From assembly GCA_946411515.1 (NCBI GenBank), contig CAMKEH010000001.1, positions 207,041 through 271,040 on the forward strand: a DNA stretch of 64,000 nucleotides, written 5' to 3'. The DNA is from an uncultured Clostridium sp. (lineage in GTDB: Bacteria; Bacillota; Clostridia; TANB77; CAG-508). The notes beneath the pieces are model-generated. The model did no database searches. It saw nothing but the letters and a program-made list of their open reading frames with translations, and was not told the DNA's origin. Of the stretch, positions 28,674 to 39,457 are shown piece by piece. Position 1 is the stretch's first letter, and each line of letters begins with the position of its first letter. A program made the position numbers and the translations under genes.

Positions 28674-29351
28674 TCATTTTCTATTTTTTCGTTTTCTGTT
28701 TATTGTTTCTGTAACTTTATTTACTACTTCTTCTATAGACATATCACTTGAATCAATATAAATAGCATCTTCTGCTTGTTTTAATGCTCCTATTTCTTTT
28801 TTCTTATCATTTTCATCTCTTTTTCTTATATTTTCCAATATTTCTTCATAACTCATTTCAATTCCAGCTTCTATATTTTGTTTATATCTTCTTTTTGCTC
28901 TTTCTTCTTCAGAAGCATCCAAATATATTTTTAAATCTGCATTTGGAAATACATATGTTCCAATATCTCTTCCTTCCATTATAACATCCTTGTCTTTTGC
29001 TAAATTTCTAAATATATCATTTAACTTAAATCTAACTTCTTTAATTGCTGAAACTGGTGATACAATTTTCGCAACATCTTTTTGTCTAATTCTATCTGTC
29101 ACATTTTCTCCATCTAAATAAATTACATCTTTACCATTTTCAATTTTAAATTCTATATTTATACTTTCTAGTAATTTAATTATTTTTTGAGGTTCATCTA
29201 TTGTTATTCCTTCTTTTATTGATTGAAGTGCAACACATCTATAAGCTGCCCCTGATCCAATATTTATTAGTCCCAATTTTTTACTTATTATTTCTGTTAT
29301 TGTTCCTTTTCCAGAACCTGCTGGTCCATCTATTGCTACTATAAATGACAT
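28674..29351 (-). CDS. cmk: Cytidylate kinase
   Basis: 225 residues. The P-loop is D-G-P-A-G-S-G-K-G-T at residue 7, the CMP-binding insert is present, and R-D-I-G-T-Y-V-F-P-N-A-D is near 130. It phosphorylates CMP and dCMP with ATP. It starts 3 bases after the P-loop/Asp23 gene and runs into plsC, a common clostridial arrangement. Confidence 0.96.
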   Translation of the reverse strand: MSFIVAIDGPAGSGKGTITEIISKKLGLINIGSGAAYRCVALQSIKEGITIDEPQKIIKLLESINIEFKIENGKDVIYLDGENVTDRIRQKDVAKIVSPVSAIKEVRFKLNDIFRNLAKDKDVIMEGRDIGTYVFPNADLKIYLDASEEERAKRRYKQNIEAGIEMSYEEILENIRKRDENDKKKEIGALKQAEDAIYIDSSDMSIEEVVNKVTETINRKRKNRK

Positions 29352-29354
29352 ATA

Positions 29355-30224
29355 TTATTCCTCTCCTTTTTGTGGTACATATATATTTTTAGCTACTACA
29401 TCTAATTCTACGACATTCATTGCTGTTAATTTTTCTATCTCTTTTTTTGCTTTTTTCTTAAAATCATTTAATCCGTCTCTTACATTAAAGCCATAAACTA
29501 TACTTACTTCCATATAAATTTTAGCACCTTCACCAAAATTATCCACTCTAGTTTTTAATATTTTATATATTGCTGGTGTTTGTACAGCTAAATATTCCAA
29601 TATTTGTCTAAAAACTAAATCTGATATAGTAAATTTACCTAGATAACTAAATGTAGGTCTTATTATTGATTTCTCTGATACATAAGGTTTTTGTCCTTTT
29701 CCTTTTGATTTAAATATTTGAAGTGGATCTAATAAATATCCTGAAAAATCTTTTTTAATTTCAAATGTTGGAACAGGAATTACATGTTTTCCTTCTGTTA
29801 CTCTAATTCTTCTTGCAGTTTGCATTTCTTCTTCTGTTGCAACATCTGTTATATAAATAGTTTCTGTTATCTCTGGTAATCCTAAATTTGCAGCTATTTT
29901 TTGTACCATTCCATCTGATGTTCCAAGTATCAAAACACTTTCAGGTTTATACTTTTTAAAAGCTTTTATTACAGGTTCTCTTTCTGTTTCTTCATAAAAA
30001 AGAGCATGCTTAACAGTAGCAACTTTTGTTGCAGCTTTTTTTGCAGATTCTCCAGCTACTACTTCATTATCTTTTATTAATAAACCATCATCTATAATAA
30101 AATTTATATTTCTTTCACTTGCTACCATTTGAGCTCTATAGCTTTTTCCAGTTCCAGAAGGGCCAACAAATGCATATACTTTTAATTTATTTACAAATGG
30201 TAATTTTAAATCTTTTAATAACAT
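29355..30224 (-). CDS. P-loop ATPase fused to an Asp23/Gls24-like domain
   Basis: 289 residues. Residues 15-30 hold a P-loop (F-V-G-P-S-G-T-G-K-S-Y). Residues about 190-285 look like an Asp23/Gls24 envelope-stress domain (F-T-I-S-D-L-V-F-R-Q-I-L-E-Y, I-Y-M-E-V-S-I-V-Y-G). The region between (about 60-180) may be the rest of a small ATPase. I do not know a characterised member. It lies directly upstream of cmk in the same transcript. Confidence 0.65.
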   Translation of the reverse strand: MLLKDLKLPFVNKLKVYAFVGPSGTGKSYRAQMVASERNINFIIDDGLLIKDNEVVAGESAKKAATKVATVKHALFYEETEREPVIKAFKKYKPESVLILGTSDGMVQKIAANLGLPEITETIYITDVATEEEMQTARRIRVTEGKHVIPVPTFEIKKDFSGYLLDPLQIFKSKGKGQKPYVSEKSIIRPTFSYLGKFTISDLVFRQILEYLAVQTPAIYKILKTRVDNFGEGAKIYMEVSIVYGFNVRDGLNDFKKKAKKEIEKLTAMNVVELDVVAKNIYVPQKGEE

Positions 30225-30240
30225 CTTTATCTCCTACTTT

Positions 30241-30283
30241 TAAATGGAACAATGGGGACAGTCACCAAATGTTTCATTTTTTA
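30241..30283 (+). repeat. REP-like 40-base element, copy 2
   Basis: ATGGAACAATGGGGACAG, then TCACCAAATGTTTCAT. The terminal ATGGAACA and TGTTTCAT are near-inverted repeats. It is the same type as 22767-22804. Such GGGGACAG-centred repeats are dispersed in many Firmicutes and may be REP/RAYT or IS200-related (from memory). Confidence 0.5.
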
Positions 30284-30331
30284 TCTTTAAATATTATATC
30301 ATTTTTATTTCTATTTCACAATATATACAAC

Positions 30332-30360
30332 AAAAAAATCTGGCAAATGAGCCAGATCTT
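30332..30360 (-). terminator. Terminator of the 30411 gene
   Basis: Minus-strand stem ATCTGGC/GCCAGAT with loop TCATTT followed by TTTTTTTG. It lies about 55 bases beyond the stop. Confidence 0.85.
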
Positions 30361-30410
30361 TTGTTCCAAAAAGACGAATGAGATCTTTTTAGAATTCAAA
30401 TGAAAACATA

Positions 30411-31133
30411 TTATAATCTTAAAATTTTTTCCCATTTTATAGAATATTTCAGATCAATAATTTTTTCATTACCATCAGAAAAAGGTATCCATAAAAAGCC
30501 ATTTCTGTAGCCTTTTTTATGGAGTTCTTCGATAATAAAGTCATGACATGTAACATATGTTTTACCATCTCTGTATACAAATGCACATATGCCATTTCTG
30601 ATGGAATATAATCCTATCTTTCCTAATATGCTATTATTTTTTATGTATCGGATTGCAGGATAATGTGTAAAACGGCTTCCATCAATACGTTCGACTTCAA
30701 CACCTTCTACAGGAATTTCAAAGCAATATTCTTCAAGAATTCCTTCATCTATACTTCCATATCCTCTCTTTTCTGCATACTTAACACATTTTTTGGTATA
30801 ATCTTCGATTTTCTCTGCTTTTTCTTTAATTTCTTCCCATTCATTCTGCTTATCAATAGGATATGCTCCTCCTGAAAGCGGAACATAAAAATGCTTTTTT
30901 TGGAAATCAGCATGAGTTAAGATTCTTTCTGCATTTATGTAATATGGCATAACATATAATGTCTTTCCATATATAAATGCAATTACATCTGTGCCAACAG
31001 AATAGCATTGGTCATAAAAGCAATAGTCTGATGGATTTATTGTCTCCCGTATTCTATCACTTGTGGGCCAACATATTTCTGTAGGCCCTTCGATTTTTAA
31101 TGCATTTTGCATTAAATCATTAAATGTTTTCAT
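30411..31133 (-). CDS. Hypothetical protein, probably acquired; one in-frame CGG
   Basis: 240 residues, soluble, no recognised family. Base and codon use differ from the neighbours (more CGT, ATC and GGC-type triplets, more G and C), and the gene has its own terminator, so recent acquisition is likely. Codon 29 is CGG (31049) in R-I-R-E-T-I. Read as Arg the frame stays open to the end. Read with the +1 rule the protein would stop four codons later. It is the only clear CGG-as-Arg case found. The ATG follows GGAGG. Confidence 0.65.
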   Translation of the reverse strand: MKTFNDLMQNALKIEGPTEICWPTSDRIRETINPSDYCFYDQCYSVGTDVIAFIYGKTLYVMPYYINAERILTHADFQKKHFYVPLSGGAYPIDKQNEWEEIKEKAEKIEDYTKKCVKYAEKRGYGSIDEGILEEYCFEIPVEGVEVERIDGSRFTHYPAIRYIKNNSILGKIGLYSIRNGICAFVYRDGKTYVTCHDFIIEELHKKGYRNGFLWIPFSDGNEKIIDLKYSIKWEKILRL

Positions 31134-31261
31134 TTTGAACCTCCTTCGTTCATATAATAATATTTTTTGTAAAGCCTAAGATGTATAAGTTACGAAGTCA
31201 TCAAAGGGTTCACTTTATGATTATACTATATTTTACATAAATTTTCAAATTTGATTTTTTA

Positions 31262-31290
31262 TAACAAAAAGAACACTTTTTAGTGTTCTA
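31262..31290 (-). terminator. Terminator overlapping the rlmN stop
   Basis: Minus-strand stem AGAACACT/AGTGTTCT with a four-base loop, followed by TTTTTGTT. The rlmN stop codon TAA lies in the loop region. Confidence 0.85.
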
Positions 31291-32305
31291 AATTTTTTCT
31301 TCTTAATTGTCCACAGGCCGCATCTATATCTGAACCTAATTCTCTTCTTATAGTTGCTACAATTCCATGATCATTTAAATAATCTCTAAATTTTATTATA
31401 TTTTCATTTGAACTCTTATCAAACTTTCCATTTTCTATTTTATTTATTGGTATTAAATTCACATGGCAAATCATACCTTTTAAAAGTTTTACTAGTTCTT
31501 TTGCATCTTCTAAATTATCATTATTATCTTTAGCTAATGCATATTCAAATGATATTCTTCTATTTGTTTTTTCTATGTAATCCTTACAAGCTTTAATTAG
31601 TTCTTCAATAGGATAGCTATCGTTTACAGGCATCATACTACTTCTTTTTTTATTATTTGTTGCATGAAGTGATATTGATAAAGTACATTGAATATTTTCT
31701 TCTGCTAATTTATAGATCTTTGGAACTAATCCACTTGTTGAAACACTAATATGACGCGCTCCTATATTTATTCCTTTAGGATTGTTTATTATTCTTATGC
31801 TATTTACTACATTATCATAATTATCTAACGGTTCTCCTATTCCCATAAATACTACATTAGATATTTTAACTCCTGTATCTTGTTCTACTGCAATTAATTG
31901 TTCTACTATTTCTCCAGAACTTAAATTTCTTATAAAGTTAATTCCTGTTGATGCGCAAAATTTACAACCCATTTTACATCCAATTTGTGTAGATACACAT
32001 ATGCTATACCCATGATGATAACTCATTAGTACAGTTTCGATTGCATTTCCATCCAATACATCAAATAAATACTTTATTGTTCCATCTTTTGATTCTTGTT
32101 TATTTAATATATTGAAATTACATATTGTATAATTTTGTTTCAATTTTTCACGAAGTTCCAATGATAAATTTGTCATATCATCAAAAGATTTTACCTTTTC
32201 TTGATATAGCCATTTAAATATTTGCTCTGCTCTAAAAGGCTTTTCTCCTATATTTACTAGTTCTTCTTTTAAATCATTTAAATCATAATCTTTTATATTT
32301 TTCAA
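31280..32305 (-). CDS. rlmN: 23S rRNA (adenine2503-C2)/tRNA methyltransferase RlmN
   Basis: 341 residues, a radical SAM enzyme. The cluster motif C-K-M-G-C-K-F-C-A-S-T is near residue 112. The second catalytic Cys lies near the C-terminus in I-D-A-A-C-G-Q-L. G-E-P-L-D-N-Y is also typical. It methylates C2 of A2503 in 23S rRNA and A37 in some tRNAs, which supports decoding fidelity. The start is TTG with GGGAGAT upstream. It overlaps the small gene upstream by 23 bases. Confidence 0.96.
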   Translation of the reverse strand: MKNIKDYDLNDLKEELVNIGEKPFRAEQIFKWLYQEKVKSFDDMTNLSLELREKLKQNYTICNFNILNKQESKDGTIKYLFDVLDGNAIETVLMSYHHGYSICVSTQIGCKMGCKFCASTGINFIRNLSSGEIVEQLIAVEQDTGVKISNVVFMGIGEPLDNYDNVVNSIRIINNPKGINIGARHISVSTSGLVPKIYKLAEENIQCTLSISLHATNNKKRSSMMPVNDSYPIEELIKACKDYIEKTNRRISFEYALAKDNNDNLEDAKELVKLLKGMICHVNLIPINKIENGKFDKSSNENIIKFRDYLNDHGIVATIRRELGSDIDAACGQLRRKNLEH

Positions 32306-32486
32306 TTTTTATCTCCCTTGGTATTACAATATTTTTTGGATTTGGTTTATTTGCTTTTATGATATTATTTATCTCCATCTCAAGAAAATACTCTTCTTTG
32401 AAGAATATTCTATATAATGTTCTTCTTAATTTTTCTATGTTTGATTCTTTTCTTATTATCAAACCTGTTTCTAATACTTTTGACAT
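32283..32486 (-). CDS. Small basic hypothetical protein
   Basis: 67 residues, Lys/Arg/Ile rich, no known family. The ATG follows AGGTGAT at good spacing. It overlaps the rlmN start and so may couple translation to rlmN. Confidence 0.5.
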   Translation of the reverse strand: MSKVLETGLIIRKESNIEKLRRTLYRIFFKEEYFLEMEINNIIKANKPNPKNIVIPREIKIEKYKRL

Positions 32487-32504
32487 AATATCACCTATGA
32501 CACT

Positions 32505-33068
32505 TTACATATGAAATTTTCTAATAATTGTTTCTTTTAAATCTTTTGTACATAATATTAAGCTTAATGCTAAATTAAGTATTGATATTGCAGTTGCAAT
32601 AATTGCTATTGTTTTATTATGCATTATATTTTCCATTATAAGTATAATTGGTAATATACTAAATAATGATATCGCTAATTGATACATTGCATATTTTATA
32701 AAATTTTTACGACTAACTATTGTAAGTACTAACATTGTTATATTTGCAATTATTATTAATATTGGTATTATAATATCTATTGACCAAGCTTTAAATCCTA
32801 ATTGATAGTCAATAAATACAGTTACTGCTGATAACGCTATTGTTTGTAATAATACATGTCCTGCTATATTAATATTTTTTCTAACTGTGTAAAACGCTAC
32901 TACCCATATATAAATTATACCTACATTTGCAATTGATGCCCATGGTAATTGTGGTTTATAAAAATAATTGATTATTAATAACAAAATTGCAACTACTAAA
33001 GATATTATTACTCCTAATCTTACTATTAAATTTCCTTTTTTACTATTTAACTTCTGTGGATATATCAT
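32505..33068 (-). CDS. DUF6320-like membrane protein
   Basis: 187 residues with six evenly spaced hydrophobic segments and the short start M-I-Y-P-Q-K-L-N. It resembles the DUF6320 proteins that accompany clostridial condensation-domain acyltransferases. That match is from memory. It overlaps the acyltransferase gene by 26 bases, a sign of one functional unit. Confidence 0.6.
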   Translation of the reverse strand: MIYPQKLNSKKGNLIVRLGVIISLVVAILLLIINYFYKPQLPWASIANVGIIYIWVVAFYTVRKNINIAGHVLLQTIALSAVTVFIDYQLGFKAWSIDIIIPILIIIANITMLVLTIVSRKNFIKYAMYQLAISLFSILPIILIMENIMHNKTIAIIATAISILNLALSLILCTKDLKETIIRKFHM

Positions 33069-34347
33069 CTAAAACCCCATTACTTTCTATTTCAACATTA
33101 ATATTTTTTTCTCTTAAGAAATTATAAAATCTCTTTTGAATTTTGTTGTCATCTAAAATTGATGTAAATGTAAATACCATTTTATTACCAAATGAACAAC
33201 TTGAACATTTAATTTTTTCTACAGATTCTGGAGCTATAAGCATTAAAAAATAATCTATATAATCTTGATATTTACCAATAATTCCTATTCTTCCTATGTT
33301 TGAAAATGTTGTAGTTGTATATTTTCTAATTTCTATATAACTTAATCTTACTAATATTTTTTTAAGTATTAATGGTACTACTCGGACTAACGGATTATTT
33401 CCTAATCTAACATTTGCAGACATTGTTTTTATAATTTCTTCTTCCGTCAATCTCTTCTTAAAATCATTTTTTACAAATTCTAATATATTTTCAAATGTAT
33501 CCATACCTTCATTTTCCATATAAGCTTCTAATGTTATATATGAAAAGAAATTCGACATTGTTTTTGATATAAAATATTTTTTTAAATTTACTGGTATACA
33601 TACTTTAATAGGCTTTTTAGTTCTATTGTTTTTATAATTTGCTTCATAAATTGAATATATAAGTGCTGCTGTTAAATATTGAGTTATAGTAGCTTCATAT
33701 TTTTTGCTCTCTCTTTTTAAATCTTCTAAATTTATTATTTCATGTATTGCAGATACTGCTCCTAATTTAATATAATTTCCTTTTAGTATATATGCTTTTT
33801 TAGAAGATGCATTTGGTTTTGCTTTTCTATCATAATTTTTCATATAGCTATCTTCTGTATTATATACTACTTTTTCTATTTTTCTTGCTGTTCTTTCTTC
33901 TTGAAATACTTCCGGATACATTAATTCTAAATAATTATAAACAATTTCTTTGAAAAATGTTGTACCATTATTTCCATCTGTTAGAGCATGAAAAATATCA
34001 ATATTAATTTTATTTTCAAAATAAGTTACTTTAAATAAATAATTATTATTAGTTCTTGGATTAATGTATTGGCAAGGATAATCCTTTTCTTCTTCTATTA
34101 TTGGAGATTTTAAGTTTTCTTCTAAATAATACCAAAAAAATCCAGGTTTCATTCTAACTTTAAAAGATTTATATTGTTCTAAAGTCATATTGACTGCTTT
34201 TTCTAAAACATTAGGATTTACTTTTTCTTTCAATAAAACTGACAATCTAAAAACTGTACTATATTTTTTCCCTGCTGATATCGGAAATATCTTTGCAGAA
34301 TTGTCTAATCTTCTCCAATATAACTTTTTATCTTTATTATTTTTCAT
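33043..34347 (-). CDS. Condensation-domain-like acyltransferase
   Basis: 434 residues. The motif F-H-A-L-T-D-G-N-N-G near residue 115 is the HxxxDG acyl-transfer site of the condensation/alcohol acetyltransferase superfamily. The N-terminal Y-W-R-R-L-D-N-S-A-K-I-F-P and the C-terminal strand pattern are also family-like. The substrate is unknown. The cluster with a membrane protein and an esterase suggests acyl transfer to a surface or lipid molecule (inference). Confidence 0.75.
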   Translation of the reverse strand: MKNNKDKKLYWRRLDNSAKIFPISAGKKYSTVFRLSVLLKEKVNPNVLEKAVNMTLEQYKSFKVRMKPGFFWYYLEENLKSPIIEEEKDYPCQYINPRTNNNYLFKVTYFENKINIDIFHALTDGNNGTTFFKEIVYNYLELMYPEVFQEERTARKIEKVVYNTEDSYMKNYDRKAKPNASSKKAYILKGNYIKLGAVSAIHEIINLEDLKRESKKYEATITQYLTAALIYSIYEANYKNNRTKKPIKVCIPVNLKKYFISKTMSNFFSYITLEAYMENEGMDTFENILEFVKNDFKKRLTEEEIIKTMSANVRLGNNPLVRVVPLILKKILVRLSYIEIRKYTTTTFSNIGRIGIIGKYQDYIDYFLMLIAPESVEKIKCSSCSFGNKMVFTFTSILDDNKIQKRFYNFLREKNINVEIESNGVLDDISTEVK

Positions 34348-34376
34348 AAGTTACCTTTCTTTTATTTTCTCTATTT

Positions 34377-35252
34377 TTATTTTATTTCTTCTAAAATATC
34401 TTTATACCCTCTATTGGTTAATTCTTCTCCGCTATTTTTTTCTATCATCCAAATGTGAGATGCATTTTCATATTCTTTTATTTTTATTTCAATTCCTTGT
34501 TCTTTAGCTTTTTCTTGTAGCAAATATATATCTGGATTTAATATATCATTTGTTCCAATAAATATTGTAATATTTTTTAATTTTGATAAATCTCCATCTA
34601 TTGGATTTACTAAATAGTTGTCATCTCCACTAGAATATGCAACTCCTGCAAGTTTTAGAGCTTCTTTGTTTAATTGTTTATCTTTATCTTGAAACTCTGA
34701 AATTTTAGGATTCTCTAATCTTGTATCTAACCAAGGAGATATCAATATAGTTTTATTAGGAATCTTAATTTCTTCTTGTGATATTTTTTCCTCTAATGCA
34801 AGTAACATTCCTCCTCCTGCTGAATCCCCCATCATAATAAGATTATTTATATCTGTTTTTTCTGTAATTTTATTATATAATGGTTCTAAAAAGTCAAACA
34901 CATCTTTATAATTATGTTTTGGAGCTAAAGGATAATCTGGCATAATAACAGTTGCACTTAAATCTTTTGAAATTCTTTGTAAAAATTCCCAATGATCTTT
35001 AGTTGCTTCTGCTATATATGATCCACCATGTAAATACAATATAGTTAAATCTGTTTTTTGTTCTTTTGGTGTTATAATAAATACTTTTCTATCTTTAAAA
35101 TTTATAGTTTCAATATCACATATTTTTTCAGATACTTCTGGTTCCAGCGTTTCCCTACTATATATAAAATAATATGATATAACAACAACTATTGGTATTA
35201 ATAATGCTAATATTAATATACTTAAAATAAAATTTTTATATTTTCTATCCAT
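34377..35252 (-). CDS. Alpha/beta hydrolase (esterase), membrane-anchored
   Basis: 291 residues. An N-terminal membrane anchor (about 8-30) is followed by an alpha/beta hydrolase of the hormone-sensitive-lipase type: oxyanion motif L-H-G-G-S near 75, nucleophile G-D-S-A-G-G near 143, Asp in G-T-N-D-I-L-N-P, and a late His in N-A-S-H-I-W. The active site should face outward. It is 29 bases from the acyltransferase gene in the same direction, so they may act on the same acyl group. Confidence 0.85.
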   Translation of the reverse strand: MDRKYKNFILSILILALLIPIVVVISYYFIYSRETLEPEVSEKICDIETINFKDRKVFIITPKEQKTDLTILYLHGGSYIAEATKDHWEFLQRISKDLSATVIMPDYPLAPKHNYKDVFDFLEPLYNKITEKTDINNLIMMGDSAGGGMLLALEEKISQEEIKIPNKTILISPWLDTRLENPKISEFQDKDKQLNKEALKLAGVAYSSGDDNYLVNPIDGDLSKLKNITIFIGTNDILNPDIYLLQEKAKEQGIEIKIKEYENASHIWMIEKNSGEELTNRGYKDILEEIK

Positions 35253-35326
35253 TTTCCTTCCCCATTCGTTTTAATTCTATCATATAGATATTTAAAACTC
35301 AAGGATTTAAATTTATTTTTCACATA

Positions 35327-35356
35327 AAAATGACGATATCTAATATCGCCATTTTT
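35327..35356 (-). terminator. Terminator of the dnaK operon
   Basis: Minus-strand stem AAAATGGCGATAT/ATATCGTCATTTTT with one mismatch and a T-rich tail, 20 bases after the dnaJ stop. Confidence 0.8.
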
Positions 35357-35376
35357 ACAAATTTGTATTTCTTATT

Positions 35377-36540
35377 TTATCCAAATAATCCACGTTTTTT
35401 AATTGGTGGTTGTTCATTCATTGTTTTTGCTAACTGAACTAAAAGTTCTCTTTGTTCTTTTGATAATCGTTTTGGAGTTTGAACAGTTACTGTAAATACG
35501 AAATCTCCATAGTTTGTAGAATTAATTGCTTTAAATCCTTTATTTCTAATTGTAAATTTAGAGCCTGTTTGAGTTCCTTCTGGAATTTTGTATTTTTCTT
35601 TAGTTCCATCTACCATTGGTATTTCTAATTCCGCACCTAAAGTTGCTTGTGTTATAGTAATTGGAACTTCACATAATACATTGTTTCCTTTTCTAGTAAA
35701 AATGTTATGTCTTTTTATCTTTACAGTTATATATAAATCTCCTTTTGGTCCACCTTTTTCTCCTGGTTCTCCTTCTCCACGAAGCACTACTGTTTGATTA
35801 TCATCAATTCCAGCAGGTATTTTAACTTTTATTTTAGGTTGTTTTCTAACTTTTCCTTTTCCTCTACAATTTTCACATGGTTCATTTATTATTTCACCAC
35901 TTCCATGACATTGTGTACATGTTCTAGTCGTTTGCATTTGTCCTAAAATTGTATTTTGAACTCCAGTTACTTTACCTGTTCCATGGCATGTTGGACATTT
36001 TATTGGGGATGTTCCAGGTTTTGCACCACTACCATGGCAGACATTACACTCTTCATCTCTTGTAACAATTATTTCTTTTTCTATTCCAGAAAAAGCTTGC
36101 TCAAAAGTAACTTCCATACGTACATTTAAATCTGCACCTTTACGTGGTCCACTTCTTTTAGATGAACTTCTTCCTCCAAAGCCTCCTCCAAAAAATGAAG
36201 AGAAAATATCTCCTAGATCGCCAAAATCTCCAAATCCATCAAACCCTGAACTTGTATATGAATAATATCCATTTTGTCCCCCAAAAGGTCCTCCAGCTCC
36301 ACCAAATCCTTGAGGTCCATCATGACCAAATTGGTCATACATTCTTCTTTTTTGAGGATCTGATAAATTTTCATAAGCTTCATTTACTTCTTTAAATTTA
36401 GCTTCTGCTTCTTTTTTATTATCAGGATTTGCATCTGGATGATATTTTTTTGCAAGTTTACGATAAGCTTTTTTTAATTCATCATCTGTTGCATTTTTAT
36501 TTACTCCTAATACTTCATAATAATCTCTTTTAGCTGCCAT
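35377..36540 (-). CDS. dnaJ: Chaperone protein DnaJ
   Basis: 387 residues, type I DnaJ. The J domain has [10 protein letters not shown] near 31. A Gly/Phe-rich linker (about 75-115) follows. Four zinc motifs C-x2-C-x-G-x-G are seen ([32 protein letters not shown]). It stimulates the DnaK ATPase and delivers unfolded substrates. Last gene of the hrcA operon. Confidence 0.98.
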   Translation of the reverse strand: MAAKRDYYEVLGVNKNATDDELKKAYRKLAKKYHPDANPDNKKEAEAKFKEVNEAYENLSDPQKRRMYDQFGHDGPQGFGGAGGPFGGQNGYYSYTSSGFDGFGDFGDLGDIFSSFFGGGFGGRSSSKRSGPRKGADLNVRMEVTFEQAFSGIEKEIIVTRDEECNVCHGSGAKPGTSPIKCPTCHGTGKVTGVQNTILGQMQTTRTCTQCHGSGEIINEPCENCRGKGKVRKQPKIKVKIPAGIDDNQTVVLRGEGEPGEKGGPKGDLYITVKIKRHNIFTRKGNNVLCEVPITITQATLGAELEIPMVDGTKEKYKIPEGTQTGSKFTIRNKGFKAINSTNYGDFVFTVTVQTPKRLSKEQRELLVQLAKTMNEQPPIKKRGLFG

Positions 36541-36576
36541 TTTCTTCCTCCTAAAAGTATTTTATACTCTTAAATC

Positions 36577-36601
36577 AGGGTTGGAGTTTAATTCCAACCC
36601 T
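36577..36601. repeat. Intercistronic hairpin before dnaJ
   Basis: Perfect 9-base arms AGGGTTGGA/TCCAACCCT with a seven-base loop in the 70-base gap between the 36611 gene and dnaJ. There is no T-run. It may be a processing site that sets dnaK and dnaJ mRNA levels. Confidence 0.6.
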
Positions 36602-36610
36602 AATTAATTA

Positions 36611-36985
36611 TTAACGTTCTTCCTCTTCTTCGATTCTTCTTTTTCTTTTTTCTTCCTGTTTTTGCTTTAATTCTTCTAAGTAAGAATCAACAAAGTGGTA
36701 TCCTTCTTCATGATAACCTCTTAAAGCCATTCTTTGCGAATCTGATAGTTTACTAGAATCAAATATTATCATTTTGTATTCACCTTGCTCGCTTCCTCTC
36801 ATATATCCACATTTATCTTGTAAGAAGTTTGCTGTACTCATTCCTTTGTTTTCTTCACTTTCATATTCATTTTTTAAATTTTCGTCTTTTTCTAAAATTT
36901 CAATTGCTAGAGCTACATGAGAACCTATTTTTTCATCATAAATTTCATTTCCATCTTGGTCTACAAAAAAAGCTTTACTTGTCAT
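36611..36985 (-). CDS. Hypothetical protein inside the dnaK operon
   Basis: 124 residues, acidic N-terminal part and a Glu/Arg/Lys-rich helical tail (about 95-124). The family is not recognised. It lies 13 bases after dnaK and 70 before dnaJ, a position that is normally empty in hrcA operons. A role as a stress or chaperone accessory is suggested only by place. Confidence 0.6.
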   Translation of the reverse strand: MTSKAFFVDQDGNEIYDEKIGSHVALAIEILEKDENLKNEYESEENKGMSTANFLQDKCGYMRGSEQGEYKMIIFDSSKLSDSQRMALRGYHEEGYHFVDSYLEELKQKQEEKRKRRIEEEEER

Positions 36986-36998
36986 TTTATATTACCTC

Positions 36999-38870
<1,872 letters not shown>

Positions 38871-38936
38871 TTATTCAAAGATAACTAACATTTAATAAAA
38901 TTTATATATTTTTTAAAATTAATAACTTAAAATAAA

Positions 38937-39440
38937 TTAATTTGCTACAACTACCATTGAGTGTCTAATAACTTTAGATCCTATTTTATATCCTTTTCTA
39001 TATTCTTGAGCTATTTCTTTTTCTCCTAAATTATCATCTTGAATACTTCCAACTGCTTCATGTAATTCAGGATCAAAAGTAGATCCTACAGCTTCTATTT
39101 CTTCTATTCCTTTTGATTTTAAAACATCTTTAAATTGTTTTAGTACAAGTTCTACTCCTTGTTTATAATTTTCATCTTCTGTCTCAACTTTTGCTGCATT
39201 TTCTAAATTATCCAATATTGGAAGTATAACTTCTACTATATCTGAAAGAACTGAATTATATAATCCTTCTCTTTCTTTAGAACTTCTTTTTTTGAAGTTT
39301 TCAAATTCTGCTAATATTCTTTTATATCTGTCATCTAATTCATCATAATCTTGTTTTGGTACCATGTCTTTATTTTCTGATACTTCTTTACTTTCTTGAA
39401 CTTCTTCTTTTAATTCTTCATTGTTTTTGTTTTCTTTCAT
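38937..39440 (-). CDS. grpE: Nucleotide exchange factor GrpE
   Basis: 167 residues. An acidic, disordered start (1-35) precedes a long helix (about 36-90) and the C-terminal beta domain (G-S-T-F-D-P-E-L-H-E-A-V-G near 120). It promotes ADP release from DnaK. It lies between hrcA and dnaK as in most Firmicutes. Confidence 0.97.
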   Translation of the reverse strand: MKENKNNEELKEEVQESKEVSENKDMVPKQDYDELDDRYKRILAEFENFKKRSSKEREGLYNSVLSDIVEVILPILDNLENAAKVETEDENYKQGVELVLKQFKDVLKSKGIEEIEAVGSTFDPELHEAVGSIQDDNLGEKEIAQEYRKGYKIGSKVIRHSMVVVAN

Positions 39441-39457
39441 TGTATCCCTTCTTTCTC

